A DNA stretch of 64,000 bases from Saturnia japonica (Eukaryota; Arthropoda; Insecta; Lepidoptera; Saturniidae), in assembly GCA_033032175.1 (NCBI GenBank), contig CM065323.1:5580001-5644000 (forward strand), in the 5' to 3' direction. The notes below the pieces were generated by a model. The model was not told where the DNA came from. It was given only the letters and a program-made list of their open reading frames with translations, and did no database searches. Shown one piece after another: positions 43,681-56,640 of this stretch; position 1 is the first letter of the stretch; each line of letters opens with the position of its first letter. The position numbers were made by a program, and so were the translations under genes.

Positions 43681-44219
43681 TATATGAAAAATAAATATCT
43701 TATGGACAAACATGTATGTTCAAGCAATTCGCTACATATGTATGGTAAATAAAAACCCCATTGTTTGTATGTTAGGTCGAAGTCACTTGAAATATGCGTA
43801 CGTCGTCGCGCCATACGGCATTGCGCCCATTCAACTGCATTTCTACACAATTTGTTAACACGTGTTCGAATTCGGTACAGCGTTCCAAAAAGCTTTTTCT
43901 GTTCGCACCGTGAAAAGCAAATACAAATTCGAGCAATTTTCCAGTTTCAATACATTGTTTCAGGTGCACTGGTGACCTAGTTGCGTGTTTCCATTTTTTC
44001 GACATTTATTGGAATACAAATACATTAAGCGTAGTGTTATATTGGACAGTGACATTCTGTGAATTTTTAATATGGCCACCTTTAGAAATTTACAAGCGCG
44101 CCCCGTTTCGTTTTTGAATTAGTTATTAGGTAGCATTTGAAGTTAATATCACCTGGTGATGATGTTATAATACACCAACACTAGAAAAACTATTCATATA
44201 GTAATAGAAATATCGTATT
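43681..44219. other. Unassigned, with a short frame on the minus strand (43772-44005)
   Basis: The 77-codon frame starts MSKKWKHATRSPVHLKQC and is less AT-rich than its surroundings. I recognise no family and see no splice context. It may be a transposon fragment. Confidence 0.25.
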
Positions 44220-44530
44220 TTATTTATTTATTAGCTCAGCAAAGTGCCTGATCGTACCACAGACGAGCGATAGATGGGCAATCCTGTGAGCCTCTTGGAT
44301 ATAGACTGGTGGATAACGAAATGTGACAGACCAAAAGAGAGTCACTGTAACGGTTTCATCACCATGTGCATGGTGGTCGCGACCTAGTCCGGTACCTACT
44401 GTATCACCCAGTTTGTATACTGAATATAGATAATCGCGGAACGCAACACGCATAAGCGTCCCTCTATGTCGGCTGTTCTACCCGTCATCTGGTATCATAT
44501 ATGGTGGTCGCGATCCAGTAAATACATGAA
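44220..44530 (-). repeat. Unnamed dispersed repeat ('ggtcgcgac' family), copy 1
   Basis: On the minus strand: gttgcgttccgcgattatct, then actaggtcgcgaccaccatg and cacatggtgatgaaacc. The same order (cgcgttccaggattaggtta, actgggtcgcgactaccatg, aaatggttataaaccc) occurs at about 61075-61165 on the plus strand. It is non-coding as far as I can see. Confidence 0.5.
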
Positions 44531-46152
44531 ATCATTTCAATATAACTTTATCTCGTATTTTACTATTCTGTGTTATGATAAGTACGTTCACGTTTTTAAT
44601 TTAATATAACTGTAACCTTTGATCCACTTCAGTATATCACAAGTTCGGTTTATTAATTTGTGACTGTAGTTTAGTTTCAGTTCAATATGTTTTGTCATTA
44701 ATTATACATGGTTCGTTCATTTACAAACCAACTGCTGTGAGTTCCCTTTGAACCTCCATCGGCAGAGTTATTACTAAAACTCTCACATTTCGCAAGGGTT
44801 GCAATGCGGTACAACCCACGTCACCTGTTCTCGCTTATTTTTCTCGCAAAAATAATTGACAAGTAGACGAGGGTACAACGGTATGTATTATTACACGGAA
44901 CAATACCTAAAGCCGCACTAATATCGCGTGATATATTCGACAGGCTAAAGCATGGCTTTTGTCGGACCTTGAACGGGAGCTTTGTCGAGAGTGGAATAAA
45001 ACGTTGGAGCTTATTGACTAAAGCTAGGCGGTAAGGTCAAAGTCTAGTCCATTAGTTGATAAAATATTTATGATATTACTAATGCTTTGAATTGTTTCAT
45101 CGATTTGTGTCTGATAATATTATTATTTCATAGTATATATAAATTACTCAATTTACTATAAAGAATTCCATTAGTGTATTTCCCAGAGACTCAAAAAATG
45201 GCATTTGAATTTCTTATACCCAAATATAAACAATATGACATTCTAGCTAATTAATGCTAATCAAGTAGAAAATAACAGTAAAAACTACATCCTGTTATTT
45301 ATTATGGTTATATAATCCAGAGTTACCATCGGGTATAAAGTATAAATAGCACAAAAGATTATGTTTAACGGCTGTACAGTTAGCAAAGGAAATCTAAATT
45401 CGTATAAAAGTATTATGCTGCCGAAAGTTATTTCCAAAATTTTAATATAAACGAGCAAAGTTTGAACGAAGCTATCTAATAAATAAACCTTAGTGAATCA
45501 ACCCGGATACTTGACAGAATATCTGTGGTCTACACTGTCGGGAACTCTAATACCGGGGGAAGAGTTAAAAGTTTTTATAATGGATGGAAAAGTTTTAAAG
45601 TGTTAAAGGAAATTGCACTCGGAACTGTGGAGGGAATTTAAGAAATCTTGTAGGTACCTACCTAAAAATTACATAAATGAAATTTTTATCTCCAGTTTCA
45701 CATGCGGGTTTCAGATATTTTCATAACAAAGCAACAATCAAGTCAATTTGATTCTTACAGCAGAAGTTATTAGCATAATAATGAATGAGTCAACGTTACC
45801 CTTTTTATTAATCGAATTTAGATAGAAAACCGCTGGAATTAGTTTAGTAATTTCTATAAACTTTCAAATCTACATCGAATAACAATATTTAATTTAAGTT
45901 ATATCAGATTTGGCAACAGTTTAGAACAAAGCTTTGCCAACAGATGTGCATTTGTTGAACAAGTTCAGCGGGTTAACTGGAATAGTTATAATAGCATTAG
46001 CGATATTCCTTCACAATAATAAATCTTTATATACGTTAATTAGCTTCATTTTTATACAAATTTTTATGTTAATAATTCGTATCTTCTGTCATCCGCCTAT
46101 CGAAGTATCAATACTACGTTCCCTCCTTAGCTGGCAACAGAGCGTTCAAAGC
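44531..46152. other. Intergenic, nothing recognised
   Basis: AT-rich host sequence. The frame at 45934-46191 runs into a SINE and is spurious. Confidence 0.4.
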
Positions 46153-46327
46153 TGGCCTAATTTCACACACGGCCATTTAATTCCAAACTAAGCAAAGCTT
46201 GTAATATGATAACTAAATAGCTGATATACATACATGCTCATCACACAGAAGTCAGTCATGGGCGGGGATCGAACCCGCGACCTCTCAGCTCAATAGTAGC
46301 GTTTACTTCCACTGCGCCACGAGGCAT
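46153..46327 (-). repeat. tRNA-derived SINE, family B, copy 1
   Basis: On the minus strand the head is tRNA-like: A-box-like tcgtggcgcagtggaagtaa and B-box-like gggttcgatccccgcc, about 35 bp apart. The body and tail read gtgatgagcatgtatgtata and gtttggaattaaatggccgt. The tail shows it is a SINE, not a functional tRNA gene. The second copy is at 49070-49262. Confidence 0.75.
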
Positions 46328-48199
46328 ATCTTTTATATGAGTGTACATACATTGTTATATAATTATTTCTCATAGCTAATCTCTGAGACGTTTGTAAGCC
46401 CATGTCCATTACGTAAATACCTTTTCAAGTACTAAAAACTGACGAAGCGAATAGTAAGAAGATAAAACCCTTAATTGCGCTCGGATATCTGCCTCAGCGA
46501 ATCAGAAGGGATTCTGCTGACGTATAGGGAGAAATACCGAAATCACCGGCGTTAATATAGACCAGGAGCCATTAATGTTGATGATACGCATAAAGTTTTA
46601 CCTAAAATATTATATTACCTTATTTCGAATACCTCTTCTCAATAGTTTGCATGCTTTCCTTCTTTGTGCCAATCTTCTCGTTTTTAGTAAATTTATACTA
46701 AATTACAATTAACCAAGCTGGCTTTCTAGTTTGGGACATATTTATTACTTTTCGCCAAGTAACTAATTTAATCGGGTTAAAATTATAAATTAAGTTATTT
46801 AATTATAAATATTAAAGTTATAAATTTTGTTATGAAATTAATGAAGATCAAGTTAAACATCAAGTAAGTAAACTGATAAAAAATAGTACAATGTCTATTG
46901 TTGTAGAAAGTATGAACGCACTACAATATAATTCAATGATTATTATTATTATTATTTAGCAGCATTAAATGTTTGTTTTGAAATTAAGACTCTTTTTACC
47001 TTCCTAGAGTTCGTTCTTTGAGTTACACAATGGCTTTATTGGTGTTAGGTGTTAGGTTTTAGGAGAGGATTATCTGGGTAGGTGTGCTTGCGCAGGTCAA
47101 CCGCAAGTCGTAGTATGGGCACGCAAAGAATCACAGTAAGTAATGTATCACAAAAAAAAAATCGATTTGACAACGGTCGCCTGCGAAGACACTTGTACAG
47201 GTAGACTTTAGCTTGTGTGGTAAGCATTAAATAATTTAAGTAATGATTACAATTGTTTACTTTTGCGTAGTTCGATTGAATTTTGTTTTTCTAATCAATC
47301 TTATGTTACATATTATTATCGCCAGTATCATGTGCTTTTGTGATAATTTTTGGTAAAGGTCGCGATGCTTTAATCCACTGTTTACGCCAAATCCAATACG
47401 CTGAAATTCATGTAATATAATATCTCATATCAGTTTTTACGTCATATTGTCACAATAATTTTATGGGAGCTGATACGCTACATTGTTGACTTAAGAAGAA
47501 AAATTAACTACTACTTATTATATTACTTATTAATGAAGAATATAATATAAAAGATAAGATAATATTAATAGTAGAGAAGGTGTAGTTTGAAAGAGAAACA
47601 AGTAATTATAACACATCTTAAAAGGTAAGTATATACGTAAAAGTTTTAAAATTTTCATTAATCACTTAGTTCATTAAAAGTATTACCAATCAAATGGTAC
47701 GTACGTTAAATGTAAAACAATACTTTGAACATAACATACAGGTTTATTTATTGCGACCAGGGGTCTCTGATAAGCAACTATCTGTTAGTTTTCCCATCAT
47801 CAGAACGTTTACTTGGATTATAATGTCCAACGTTAACATACAACGTACCACTGCGTCCCAGATTATGACAAAATTTGTTTATTTTAACACTTCCATGGCG
47901 CGTTCTCATGAATAATTCAATTACAGGCAAACCCGTATTTTGAATATAACAAGAAGTGGAAGCGAACAGAGATGGATTTTTGTATGGCTCGTTAAGAAAG
48001 ACGAGCTTCTAAAGCGTATAAACATTATGTTATGAGATCATCTACATAATTTCCATTACTCTTAGGATTTTTGTTTATTTCTGGATTTTGATAGCGGTCA
48101 TGTCCAAGTTACAATGATACGATTATTCCTTTGTGTTTATATTTTTCTTGCAGCCCGTGTGTCGTTTCTACCTCTTTTAGCAAGGTCACACTACAATGA
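46328..48199. other. Intergenic, nothing recognised
   Basis: AT-rich, with an ATT trinucleotide run near 46937-46960. Short frames at 47045 and 47694 show no motifs. Confidence 0.4.
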
Positions 48200-48480
48200 T
48201 TAATGAGGTAGGACAAAAACAAAATCTCTTTAGAGATTGCTCTTTTCTTAGAGTAGCCCACCTGATGAAATACCTTAACACGAAGGCTGCTTGTCCACTG
48301 AAGTGGAGCTGTGCAAATTTCAACCAATATGCATAAAAATCTAGAGATGCATATTGATCGAAATTTGCGCAGCTCCACTGAGACAAGCAGTCTAAAGAAG
48401 ACAGCAGGTAAGTAACATTGTGTTGTGTTTCTGCGGTAAGTACGGTTACCCGAGAGTCTTGTAGAAAGAAGATTCAAGAT
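48200..48480 (-). repeat. Dispersed repeat related to 28490-28805, split by a hairpin element
   Basis: On the minus strand the sequence runs cgggtaaccgtacttaccgc, cagaaacac and onwards to gggctactctaagaaaagag. It corresponds to the 'actcaccgcaggaacac...' part of the family and is interrupted by the hairpin at 48287-48390. The two overlapping frames here are spurious. Confidence 0.45.
48287..48390. mobile_element. Hairpin MITE-like element, 104 bp
   Basis: The left half (ctgcttgtccactgaagtgg...atttcaaccaatatgcat) is the imperfect reverse complement of the right half (atgcatattgatcgaaattt...ctccactgagacaagcag), with a ~12-bp loop. It is almost entirely inverted repeat, as in foldback-type MITEs. 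It sits inside another repeat. Confidence 0.65.
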
Positions 48481-49069
48481 CGACTACGCGCTAATATCTC
48501 TGCACTGATCTTACAAAAGTCCATAGGCTTATGATAAAAAAATACTACTTAGTAATTGATCATAGAAAAATGGGAACCATGAACATAATTTGCATTAAAA
48601 CGAAAACATTCGACAAGCCTAAAAATGTTTTCTGTGTAGGTCGCGGTCGGTAGATTTCCCCCGGGGTGACAAAGCTCTAGGCTTGTTACCCGCCACGCAA
48701 TTAGCTCGCCGCGGCGCACGAGCCTGCTCTTATTCAGAGCCGGGACAAAGAACTTATCCAGGTCAGCCCTGATTAGACACGACGTATGCTTCACCCGCAA
48801 GTTTGCGGGATATCTGCCGATAGTGTTTGTGCTATTTCAATAAATGTGTTCAATTCAACGTGCCTTGGTAATCTGTGATTTTCCTCAATCAAGTAACTAA
48901 TGGGAAATGTTTGCCTCAATAAACTTAAATCTTATCTACCTATCTTAGTTTTCAGAATAATTTTGGAAAATTATACCTATAAACAAATCTTTTCGAATAA
49001 ATACGTATTTGTTTATTTCATTTATATATTCTATGACCAATCACTAAGAAGTGGATGATAATAAGCCCT
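48481..49069. other. Unassigned, with a GC-rich patch
   Basis: About 48640-48790 is GC-rich (cggtagatttcccccggggt). On the minus strand it is open for 83 codons (MRVKHTSCLIRADLDKFF...). I recognise no family. It may be a transposon piece. Confidence 0.3.
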
Positions 49070-49262
49070 ATCATTGAGCCGAGAGGCCGCGTGTTCTATT
49101 CCTGCATACGACTGATATTTAATTTGTGTGATGAACATAATAGACAGTTGTAAGTATGGTTGTTAAATATCTTTTAAATGTATGTATGTATGTGTCAGCT
49201 TTTTGGTTAAAATAGTACATATTTCGCTTAGTTTGGAATTAAATGGCCGTTTGTGAAATCGT
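49070..49262 (+). repeat. tRNA-derived SINE, family B, copy 2 (5'-truncated)
   Basis: It begins within the tRNA-like part (attgagccgagaggccgcgt, then a decayed B box), followed by gtgtgatgaacataatagac and the family tail gtttggaattaaatggccgt. Same family as 46153-46327, opposite strand. Confidence 0.65.
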
Positions 49263-49359
49263 GTAATAAAATAATAAAAGTAAATAATAATAGCGTTAGA
49301 GAAATTTGTGTTTACATATAAATTATCATATTATATCATTGAAGCAATAATAGATTAGT

Positions 49360-49560
49360 GTTAGCGAATCTCTGCAATGAGCCTGAGCTTTCAGTGAAAG
49401 GAAACATGGTGCAATAGTATGGTGGAAAGGGAATTTTCTAATGCCCGCCTGACTAGCTATCACCGTCAAATTGAAAATCTGACGCCAAGCAACTACAGTC
49501 GTGTTCCAGCACGTGAACTTGAAGGACAGTCCTCCGCTGGGCTTAGCGTGTTAAAGTATT
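49360..49560 (+). repeat. tRNA-derived SINE, family A, copy 3
   Basis: It contains ctgcaatgagcctgagcttt, tcaccgtcaaattgaaaatc, ttccagcacgtgaacttgaa and ccgctgggcttagcgt. The promoter part is truncated. Confidence 0.65.
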
Positions 49561-50200
49561 TAAAAATATTTAGGTACTCTATAAATATTTAGTAATATTA
49601 ACTATTGTTTGTCCCGCAAACCGTATTGATCTTTAATAAACCTCAAATATCGTGAACGCAGCTCTTTTTCCCAGATACTTTATATGTCTGCCTGGCTTTT
49701 AGAACAGAGGTCACGGTTTTTGTGTGCTTGAAATATAGTTCGTAATATAATTTACTTAGTTCATATAATATTTTTTTTGCCGAGATTACTGTAATCGAAT
49801 ACGTAGTTAAAAGTAAGTACGTATATTTTTTTTGTCTAGACGTCTTATTGGATTTTTATGTTGCTTTTTTTATTTAGATATTTATTTAAAGAATTTTTCT
49901 TCTTTTATTTATGATGCGTTAATGCTCTTTCTATAGACCTTGCAATTACCAGATAGTTATCATATATTTTTAATCCAACCATTTCGTGTCACCTACATAT
50001 ATTCCTAAGTGTTTAGTTTCGACTCATTTCACTTCTAAACCCTATCAGAACTAAATCATCTATTTATTTATATTAAAAAAATATGCAAGGCGCTTTTCAT
50101 GAATGTGAATAATTGAAAATTGTCCCTATTAAAAATTTTAGATTAATAATCGTACAGCTCTCCATTGGCAGAGAGTTCATCCTCACACCTTGGAGCATAA
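49561..50200. other. Intergenic, nothing recognised
   Basis: AT-rich sequence without support for a gene. Confidence 0.4.
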
Positions 50201-50384
50201 ATGGTCGCGTCCGCGTCAGTCTGGTTTCTGAGGAGTTTCCTCCCAAGAGCACTTCGGATTTGGAATGAGCTCCCAGGAGAATACAGTATGGGGATCTTTA
50301 AGATGGAAGTGAAAAGGTTTAGAAACGGTTGGCAACGCGCATGTGATTGTTCTGGTGTTGCAAGTAAAGCAATGAAGTCTAAGT
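50201..50384 (+). pseudogene. LINE reverse-transcriptase C-terminal fragment
   Basis: The frame reads SFLPRALRIWNELPGEY then IFKMEVKRF. This is the characteristic C-terminal signature of CR1/Jockey-clade LINE ORF2 proteins (S-F-x-P-R-x-x-x-x-W-N-x-L-P). Nothing upstream of it resembles the reverse transcriptase core, so it is a severely 5'-truncated insertion. A SINE (50388-50470) is joined to its 3' side. Confidence 0.6.
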
Positions 50385-50387
50385 TAG

Positions 50388-50470
50388 TATCGTGTACGGA
50401 CTCCGTGTCGATCGACGTGAGTTCGAATCCCTGCAATGAGCCTGAGCTGTCGGTGAAGGAAAACATCAAC
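50388..50470 (+). repeat. tRNA-derived SINE, family A, copy 4 (head only)
   Basis: tcgtgtacggactccgtgtc, then B-box-like gagttcgaatccctgc and gagctgtcggtgaaggaaaa. It is the best-preserved promoter part in the window but lacks the 3' body. Confidence 0.65.
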
Positions 50471-52184
50471 AGCACGCTTGTTTGCCACTGTTGTGGTATA
50501 AAAATAGAAGTCCTTAACTTAAAATTAATAATTTGTGCAGAAGAAATTGCGTTTCAAAGTCGCAGGATATTTACTTCGTCATATAAGACTATATATAAAC
50601 CACATTATATCGATTGCATTTCTTAGTTCATATTCCCGGCGAAGAGATTGGTTTGCCTTTTTACCTTTTCAATTTCCGCTCGTGATACAACTTTTGACCA
50701 AGTCTCCACTATCTTGTTTATTTTCGATTTATTTTTATGTGAAATCGCAGGTTTGAGCTCTGAAAGGTTATACTATTATATATCGGTCTATTTTCTTGGT
50801 GTTTTAATTCCATGGAAATACATCATAACCAGTCAAGTGTACGTAATATATAATTCGACTTTGAATTAGTTACCAAGCAAAATTGCGTCGTAATTTATTC
50901 TAGAAATGGTGCAAATGAAAATTTAATTTGTAGATGTTACTGATAACTTATCCCAAAACAACTATCTATATTTAACAGTTTATAATTGTTATTTTATTAT
51001 CTTTAAACTCATAGTATTTATATAGTAGGTACGAGTTTCCAGTATAATAGTATAAGACGTGATCGTATGTGTTAATTTTCAGGATCTGTACCATAAAATT
51101 AGGTTTTTTTTTACAATAGTTTACGTTCTATCTTATGTATTTATGTAATTATGTTTTAAAACTATTTATTTATACATTCATGGATCTTAACATTAACACC
51201 ATTAAGTAGGAAATTTGAAATTCGAAAAATATGAAACTAAACTAAATATACTAGCATCAAAGCTAGACGACAGAGGAAAGCATGCTTCACAATTGATTGC
51301 AAATGTGTATTCTGCCTGACCTCAAACATAGTGCATAGAAATAGCTACTATCAACAGCTACATCCTAGAATGTCGAATCAAAGGAGTTACTATTGAATAC
51401 TGTAAATTTAAAATCGGCTTCAGTTATATAATGGCACATTTTTATCCGTTACAGAAAGGAAAAAATTACCGCGTTTCTGAAAAATAAATATAAAAAAATG
51501 AGTACATATTGAGTGATATTCACTTAACATTGGTAAAAAGTACTTACATTTAGGAAGTAATAAAATCATCGTTGTAAAAATCCATCCGTATAAAACTAGT
51601 AAGTAATGTTAAATAAAATTTATATTGATATTTTATCTCTTCAGATAACATCTTGAATAATAACTGAATTGTAAAGGCAATAAATCATATATTGATTGAG
51701 AAATAATAGAGAAACCTTACTTAGGTATGAGTGTATAAAGGAGTTATAAATATTATGATGAATCTCTCAAAGACGTGCGCAGAAATATTCGAAATTAAAG
51801 ATAAAAGAAAGACTCGTTCTTATTGAGATGTGAAAATAAAATACACGTTCATTCCAGAGCGACATTACGCAATTTTTTTTTGTAATGCTATGTTGCAAAT
51901 CAAATTTATTTCCCGCGTTCCTTTTCGTCTTTTAAATTATCGTGTGCATAATCATCTGAAATGAAAAGAAATTGAAATACCAAGTCGGCCGTTTGATTTG
52001 TGTTAATTTACGGTTTTTGTTTAGAACGTACCTAAGTAGTTATTTACATAACTTTTCTATGGTAAAATGTTATTTTAAGGTTTAAGTAATCACAGACCAA
52101 TCAAAATTGGCCAATATGCAAGAGATCTCCTTAATGCCAGAAAAAAAAAACTACTTATTTATCATCTTTATACTGATATAACAA
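50471..52184. other. Intergenic, nothing recognised
   Basis: AT-rich. The overlapping frames between 50535 and 50869 have no motifs. Confidence 0.4.
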
Positions 52185-52330
52185 ATCTGAAAGTTTGTAT
52201 GTTTGTTATTCAATCACGCAAAAACCGCTGAACAGATTTGGATAAAATTTGACTCACAGATGATCTATGACCTGCATTAACATATAGGATACATTTTATT
52301 CCAGTAAAAGTCAAGTAATCAAATTGTTAT
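52185..52330 (+). repeat. Dispersed lepidopteran repeat tail
   Basis: ctgaaagtttgtatgtttgt, aaaaccgctgaacagattt, and acatataggatacattttat. I recall this as a very common moth and butterfly non-LTR or SINE tail. It is non-coding. Confidence 0.55.
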
Positions 52331-53789
52331 CAATTTATAATTGTGGTTAGTTTATGTTTGAGCTATGATCTTAATGCACGAGTGGGCCATGGCAGTAGCC
52401 GTTTTTTTTAGATCTGACTGTACTGATAGCCTTAGGAGCCCTGAAGCCGCTGCGGCTTTTACAACTTCACCGAACTTGGGTGGCAGCAGCCAGCGAACGC
52501 CAGAAACAAATAATTATTCGTTGAAAAAACATATACATGTCCTAGAAAGATATTTAAAAAAGTCCCAAAATCTATTTATTTTGGCACTTTTTCATTCACA
52601 TGGGGATTAACAAATCGAATAAATTTGTCAGAGAAATATTATTTCAGTTCTCGTAGCCATTGTTGTTTTCCCCTATTGTTAGTTTGGAAATGTTTTATTG
52701 TCTTTGCCGGTCAATAGATTTTTCTTGTTTTGAAGAACTTTCGTAATAGAACAACCATGATGTACAGCCTAGGATTCTCTGTAAAACTTTCTAAGTTGGC
52801 TGATTGTTTGCCTTTTTTATGTTACCCATAAAATGTGTTCGGGACGGAGCGCCCTTTGAAGTTTCGATGTGCTTATCAGTCGTTATGTTTACTTATAGTT
52901 CGAGCGCAGTAAAAAGAATCGTGAATTCTTGATTCATCAGAGTTGTAAAAAGTAAATGTATTTGTTTGAATATAGAAAATCAGGTTTGAGTGTTCAACGC
53001 GCACTCTAAGCTTAATATAAGCTGAATTACTGACGAGAAACTTTATATTATAAAACTAGCGGTACCTCGCGGCTCCGTACGCATTTATTACGTACCTAGT
53101 AATTATTTTCGATTATATTATATTTTATTTTTAAGTACATACAGTACTTACATTGTAATATTTCTAAAATAAAATTAAAAAAAAAAACAGAGGCAGTTGT
53201 AAGGACTGCCGACAGAAGTAAGTCATTTTGAATTTTGAAATAAATTATAGTCTGAGTTATTGCAGAGCGTGTCGGTGCCCATACAAAAAGTCAAACACCC
53301 ATATGATTCAGTTGAGTATATACAATATATTAGTGTATATATGCATATACATGTACACAAGCGGCTATACTACGCGTTGCTAGTCTGACGCAAGAGCAAT
53401 ACGTCACGAGCATGTCCAGGTCATCGGTGACGCGAAAGTTACCGCGAACCCATTAGATTTTCCCCTACCAAAAATTGTTCAACGAGACTAAAGAAGTTTT
53501 CACTTCAATAAAAATTGACAGTTCTTATAGCCTAGCAATTGTGAAATGAAAATGTAATAATTTTCGTAATCTGTGTGGTCTTTATTAATGTACATCTAAC
53601 ACAAAATTAAAAAAAAACATGTAGGTACAGACAGAACTATAGATTTATTAATATTAATGTAACATACATACGGGTAATTAAATATTTTGAAATAAGAAAT
53701 AGTGATCTAAAGAATCAGTTTCTTTTAACTTTTCAGGTTACGCAATGTTAGATGCCTATAATACTATTCCTCGTGAATTATGCAATCAT
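52331..53789. other. Intergenic, nothing recognised
   Basis: Includes a GC-rich patch near 52420-52510, where the frame (52365-52610) shows no family. The rest is AT-rich. Confidence 0.35.
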
Positions 53790-53890
53790 AACCAAAAAGA
53801 ATTTTTCGAATCAGACCGGTGGTTCCAGAGATTAATTAGCGTTTTTAAACAAACCAATAAAAACTTTTCCGCTTTATTGTCTTAAATAAT
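53790..53890 (+). repeat. Dispersed repeat 3' end
   Basis: aaaagaatttttcgaatcag, accggtggttccagagatta, and aacaaaccaataaaaacttt. The same ending recurs in decayed form near 56660-56765. Confidence 0.5.
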
Positions 53891-55965
53891 AATAATATAC
53901 AGTATTAGTACAGATGTTAAAAGATAAAATTAAAACTCTCCATGTCTTACAAGAACTGAGAAATCAATCTCTGTTGATGTTGCATGATAGTAGGGAAATT
54001 GCCGTTTTAACTTAAAATTGTATGGTTAAGAGTATAAAGTCATGTTCATAACATTATTATTATAAACTTGTTCTTACTTCGTTACTAGGCATAAATATGA
54101 TTATATTAATCCACATACTATAACATGAGAATTATGAGTATACACGGTTCACCCCTGCCTTACTATCGGTCACAATATATTTTGTGGTCAGAGGAACGAA
54201 TGCGGTTGAGATAAGGTTTTATCCCACCCTGTTATGTCGTCAAAGCCAGCTTTTTGTGCTTCCCCCGATATTGTAAAGTGGGGATTGGTCTTTTTGGACG
54301 TAAAACCCCTATTGTGTATTTTGTGTGTTCGATCTTTTTGAAGATATTGGATGGAATCAATCATAAAGAGCCTTGAGAGTAGCTTTAATGTGTCAAGGAT
54401 TTATTGAACACTTTGAATATATAGTAATGAAGGTGTTTGTATGTTTCTTTTTACCGAAATTCTTTTTTCATTAACATCATTTATATAGAGTTGAAAATTA
54501 ACTAATATAAACGCTTTAATATTTCTATGATCAATGAATACTTAGTTTATTTCTCTTACATTTTAGGATTCAGAAAACTACAATGAACTACCTTATTACT
54601 TCTTTGCTTAAAAAAATATTACTCGAAGCATTATGTATAGGTACTGTCAGGTAAAAAAATAAAAATTTTGTATGTAATAAAAAACGGCATTGCGACAGAT
54701 TCTATTAAAAACGACACTTAATTGATGATTGACCCGGGCCTGTCAATTCGAGTCAATCTAAATTTGCGAGGTAACGAGGCTTGCCACTCTGGGCAGATTG
54801 AAACTGATTGGTCGACGCCTCGTGCCCTCTTAGTATTTAAAAAGATTTGCATATTAGAAACAAAGAGTTTATAATAACCTTACCTTCAAAAAATATTATG
54901 TACACATTTTTAAATAATTTACACAAGTATCCGCGGAACGTAAAATTCCATTTAATTTAAATCCTAGTAAAGTCGAACCATACAATAGTTACATTAAAAC
55001 CCCGTAGATTAATTATAGGGATTTATAGGGCAAAATTACTATGCGTTTCAAATGAAAAGATAATCGCGCCCGCGGTAACGCTCACTACTTGTCAAAATGG
55101 TACTGCCAGCAACAAAAAAATAAAATATAAAGAAATGTTTTATCTGTACTAAAAATTCTGAATAGAGGTACAAAAAAAGATTATTGTAGTTAAATCTAAG
55201 TATTAACAATTCTATTGCACAGTTTATTTCGCTTTTATCTTACTCCAAGCGCAAGGCTAACAATATAGTCAGCTCGAAAAAAAAAACTTTTATTTCTTGT
55301 TTTAACTTGGCCTGTCACGTGACGTATAATTGCATATTGCACATGTTATTTTTTCCCGGCCGTACAATTTTTACTGAAATGCATTCGAATTCCAAGCAAA
55401 ATGTCAGTTTAAAAGTCTTCTTATTTATAACACATAGTTACCATATTTACTTCAATCACTTAAGTAATCATTAAAATATAATAAAAAAACAATTTCGGTG
55501 AGAATAGTATCAATTTTTAAACAAACTGACATTTAAAGAGACGAGCACAAACGAGCCGAAAGCTCTAAACTAATCGCCGTAACATCCGGCTCTTTAACGA
55601 CATTAGATGTGATCTCTCGTCGAGCATCATTACGGGCTGCACGTGATGCATTGAGATTTCTTGCAGCATCCAACTGTTGCCATATAACAAGCGGAATGGC
55701 GGACGCGTGCCGAATGTAGATCGGTCGGATACGGTATGAGAATTATGATGTACCTAGGATATTCTCGTATGGCTTAGAAACTTTGGCCGTCTCATGTATT
55801 TGCATAACCGATACACGATTGCGAGGAAGTCGGAACACCCGGTGATTCATTGTTCAATCTGTGGATATGTATTTAACGTTGCATGTATTTGAAAGATACT
55901 TAATTATCTTTGTTCGGTAATTTTTTATGGATTTATATGTAAATGAAGTAGCTGTATGTAATAAC
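53891..55965. other. Intergenic, nothing recognised
   Basis: AT-rich. A less AT-rich stretch near 55550-55830 (ggctctttaacgacattaga) has no open frame and could be regulatory. Confidence 0.35.
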
Positions 55966-56215
55966 TAGATGTGCCCCACGGTTTCACTCGTGTTATAATT
56001 TATTCGATCAACTCTCCAACGCTCACGTATAGCATAATATAATTGTTCTTACTTCCTGCACTTGCCACATTGTTTGCCCTTCATAGTTACTGCTCTGCTC
56101 CCCATATTCTTCAATTATTATAAAAATGTTGTCTACGTTTGTTACTAATCGTGTAACGTCTGAACGACTTGACCGATTAAGTTCACAAATTTTCACATAA
56201 TATAATTGTTTTATC
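55966..56215 (+). repeat. Dispersed repeat ('cacggtttcacccgt' family), copy 3
   Basis: ctagatgtgccccacggttt at the start; actcgtgttataatttattc, tcctgcacttgccacattgt and gttactgctctgctcccc follow in the same order as in 40428-40760. Confidence 0.55.
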
Positions 56216-56309
56216 GATACCTACTATTATTTATAGCTAAATTAGGATCCAATAGATATAAAATAGTCATACCGTCTTTTAAACTTAGTTAAACAAATAA
56301 AAGTTTTTT

Positions 56310-56640
56310 TAGGTTTTAAGTTCTATAATAAACTTCCTAAGCACATTACCGATTTGCCCGATAATAAGTTCAAGAATCAAGTTAAGCAGGTTTTATTGCC
56401 GAAGGACTATTATAGGGTGGCTGATTACGTGAATGATGGTGATATCTGGATGTGATTCCCCTCTCTGTACATTTACTGAAAATGATAATAACTCTAAATA
56501 GTTAAATATTGTAAAAACAAGTAAAAAAAGATTATCATCGAGTTTCTTGTCGGTTCTTCTCGATGGCTGGGATGTTTTCACAAGTGCCTTCTTGGGGACT
56601 AAATTGAATAAAAGATATTTTGATTTACAATAACGTCTGC
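56310..56640 (+). pseudogene. LINE ORF2 C-terminus plus 3' UTR
   Basis: The plus-strand frame reads KFYNKLPKHITDLPDNKF then YYRVADYVNDGDIWM and stops at about 56453. This is the C-terminal signature of a LINE ORF2 (FYNKLP...FK..L....YY...). The 3' UTR follows, with tcttgtcggttcttctcgat and attgaataaaagatattttg. It is 5'-truncated. The 62-codon frame on the other strand is its shadow. Confidence 0.65.

Noticed and set aside
43772..44005. 77-codon minus-strand frame starting MSKKWKHATRSP
   Set aside because: Composition is compatible with coding, but I recognise no family and see no splice signals, so it is noted only as an unassigned interval.
46260..46327. Possible functional tRNA gene on the minus strand
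   Set aside because: A and B boxes are present, but the sequence continues into a SINE body and tail shared with 49070-49262, and the acceptor stem does not close convincingly.
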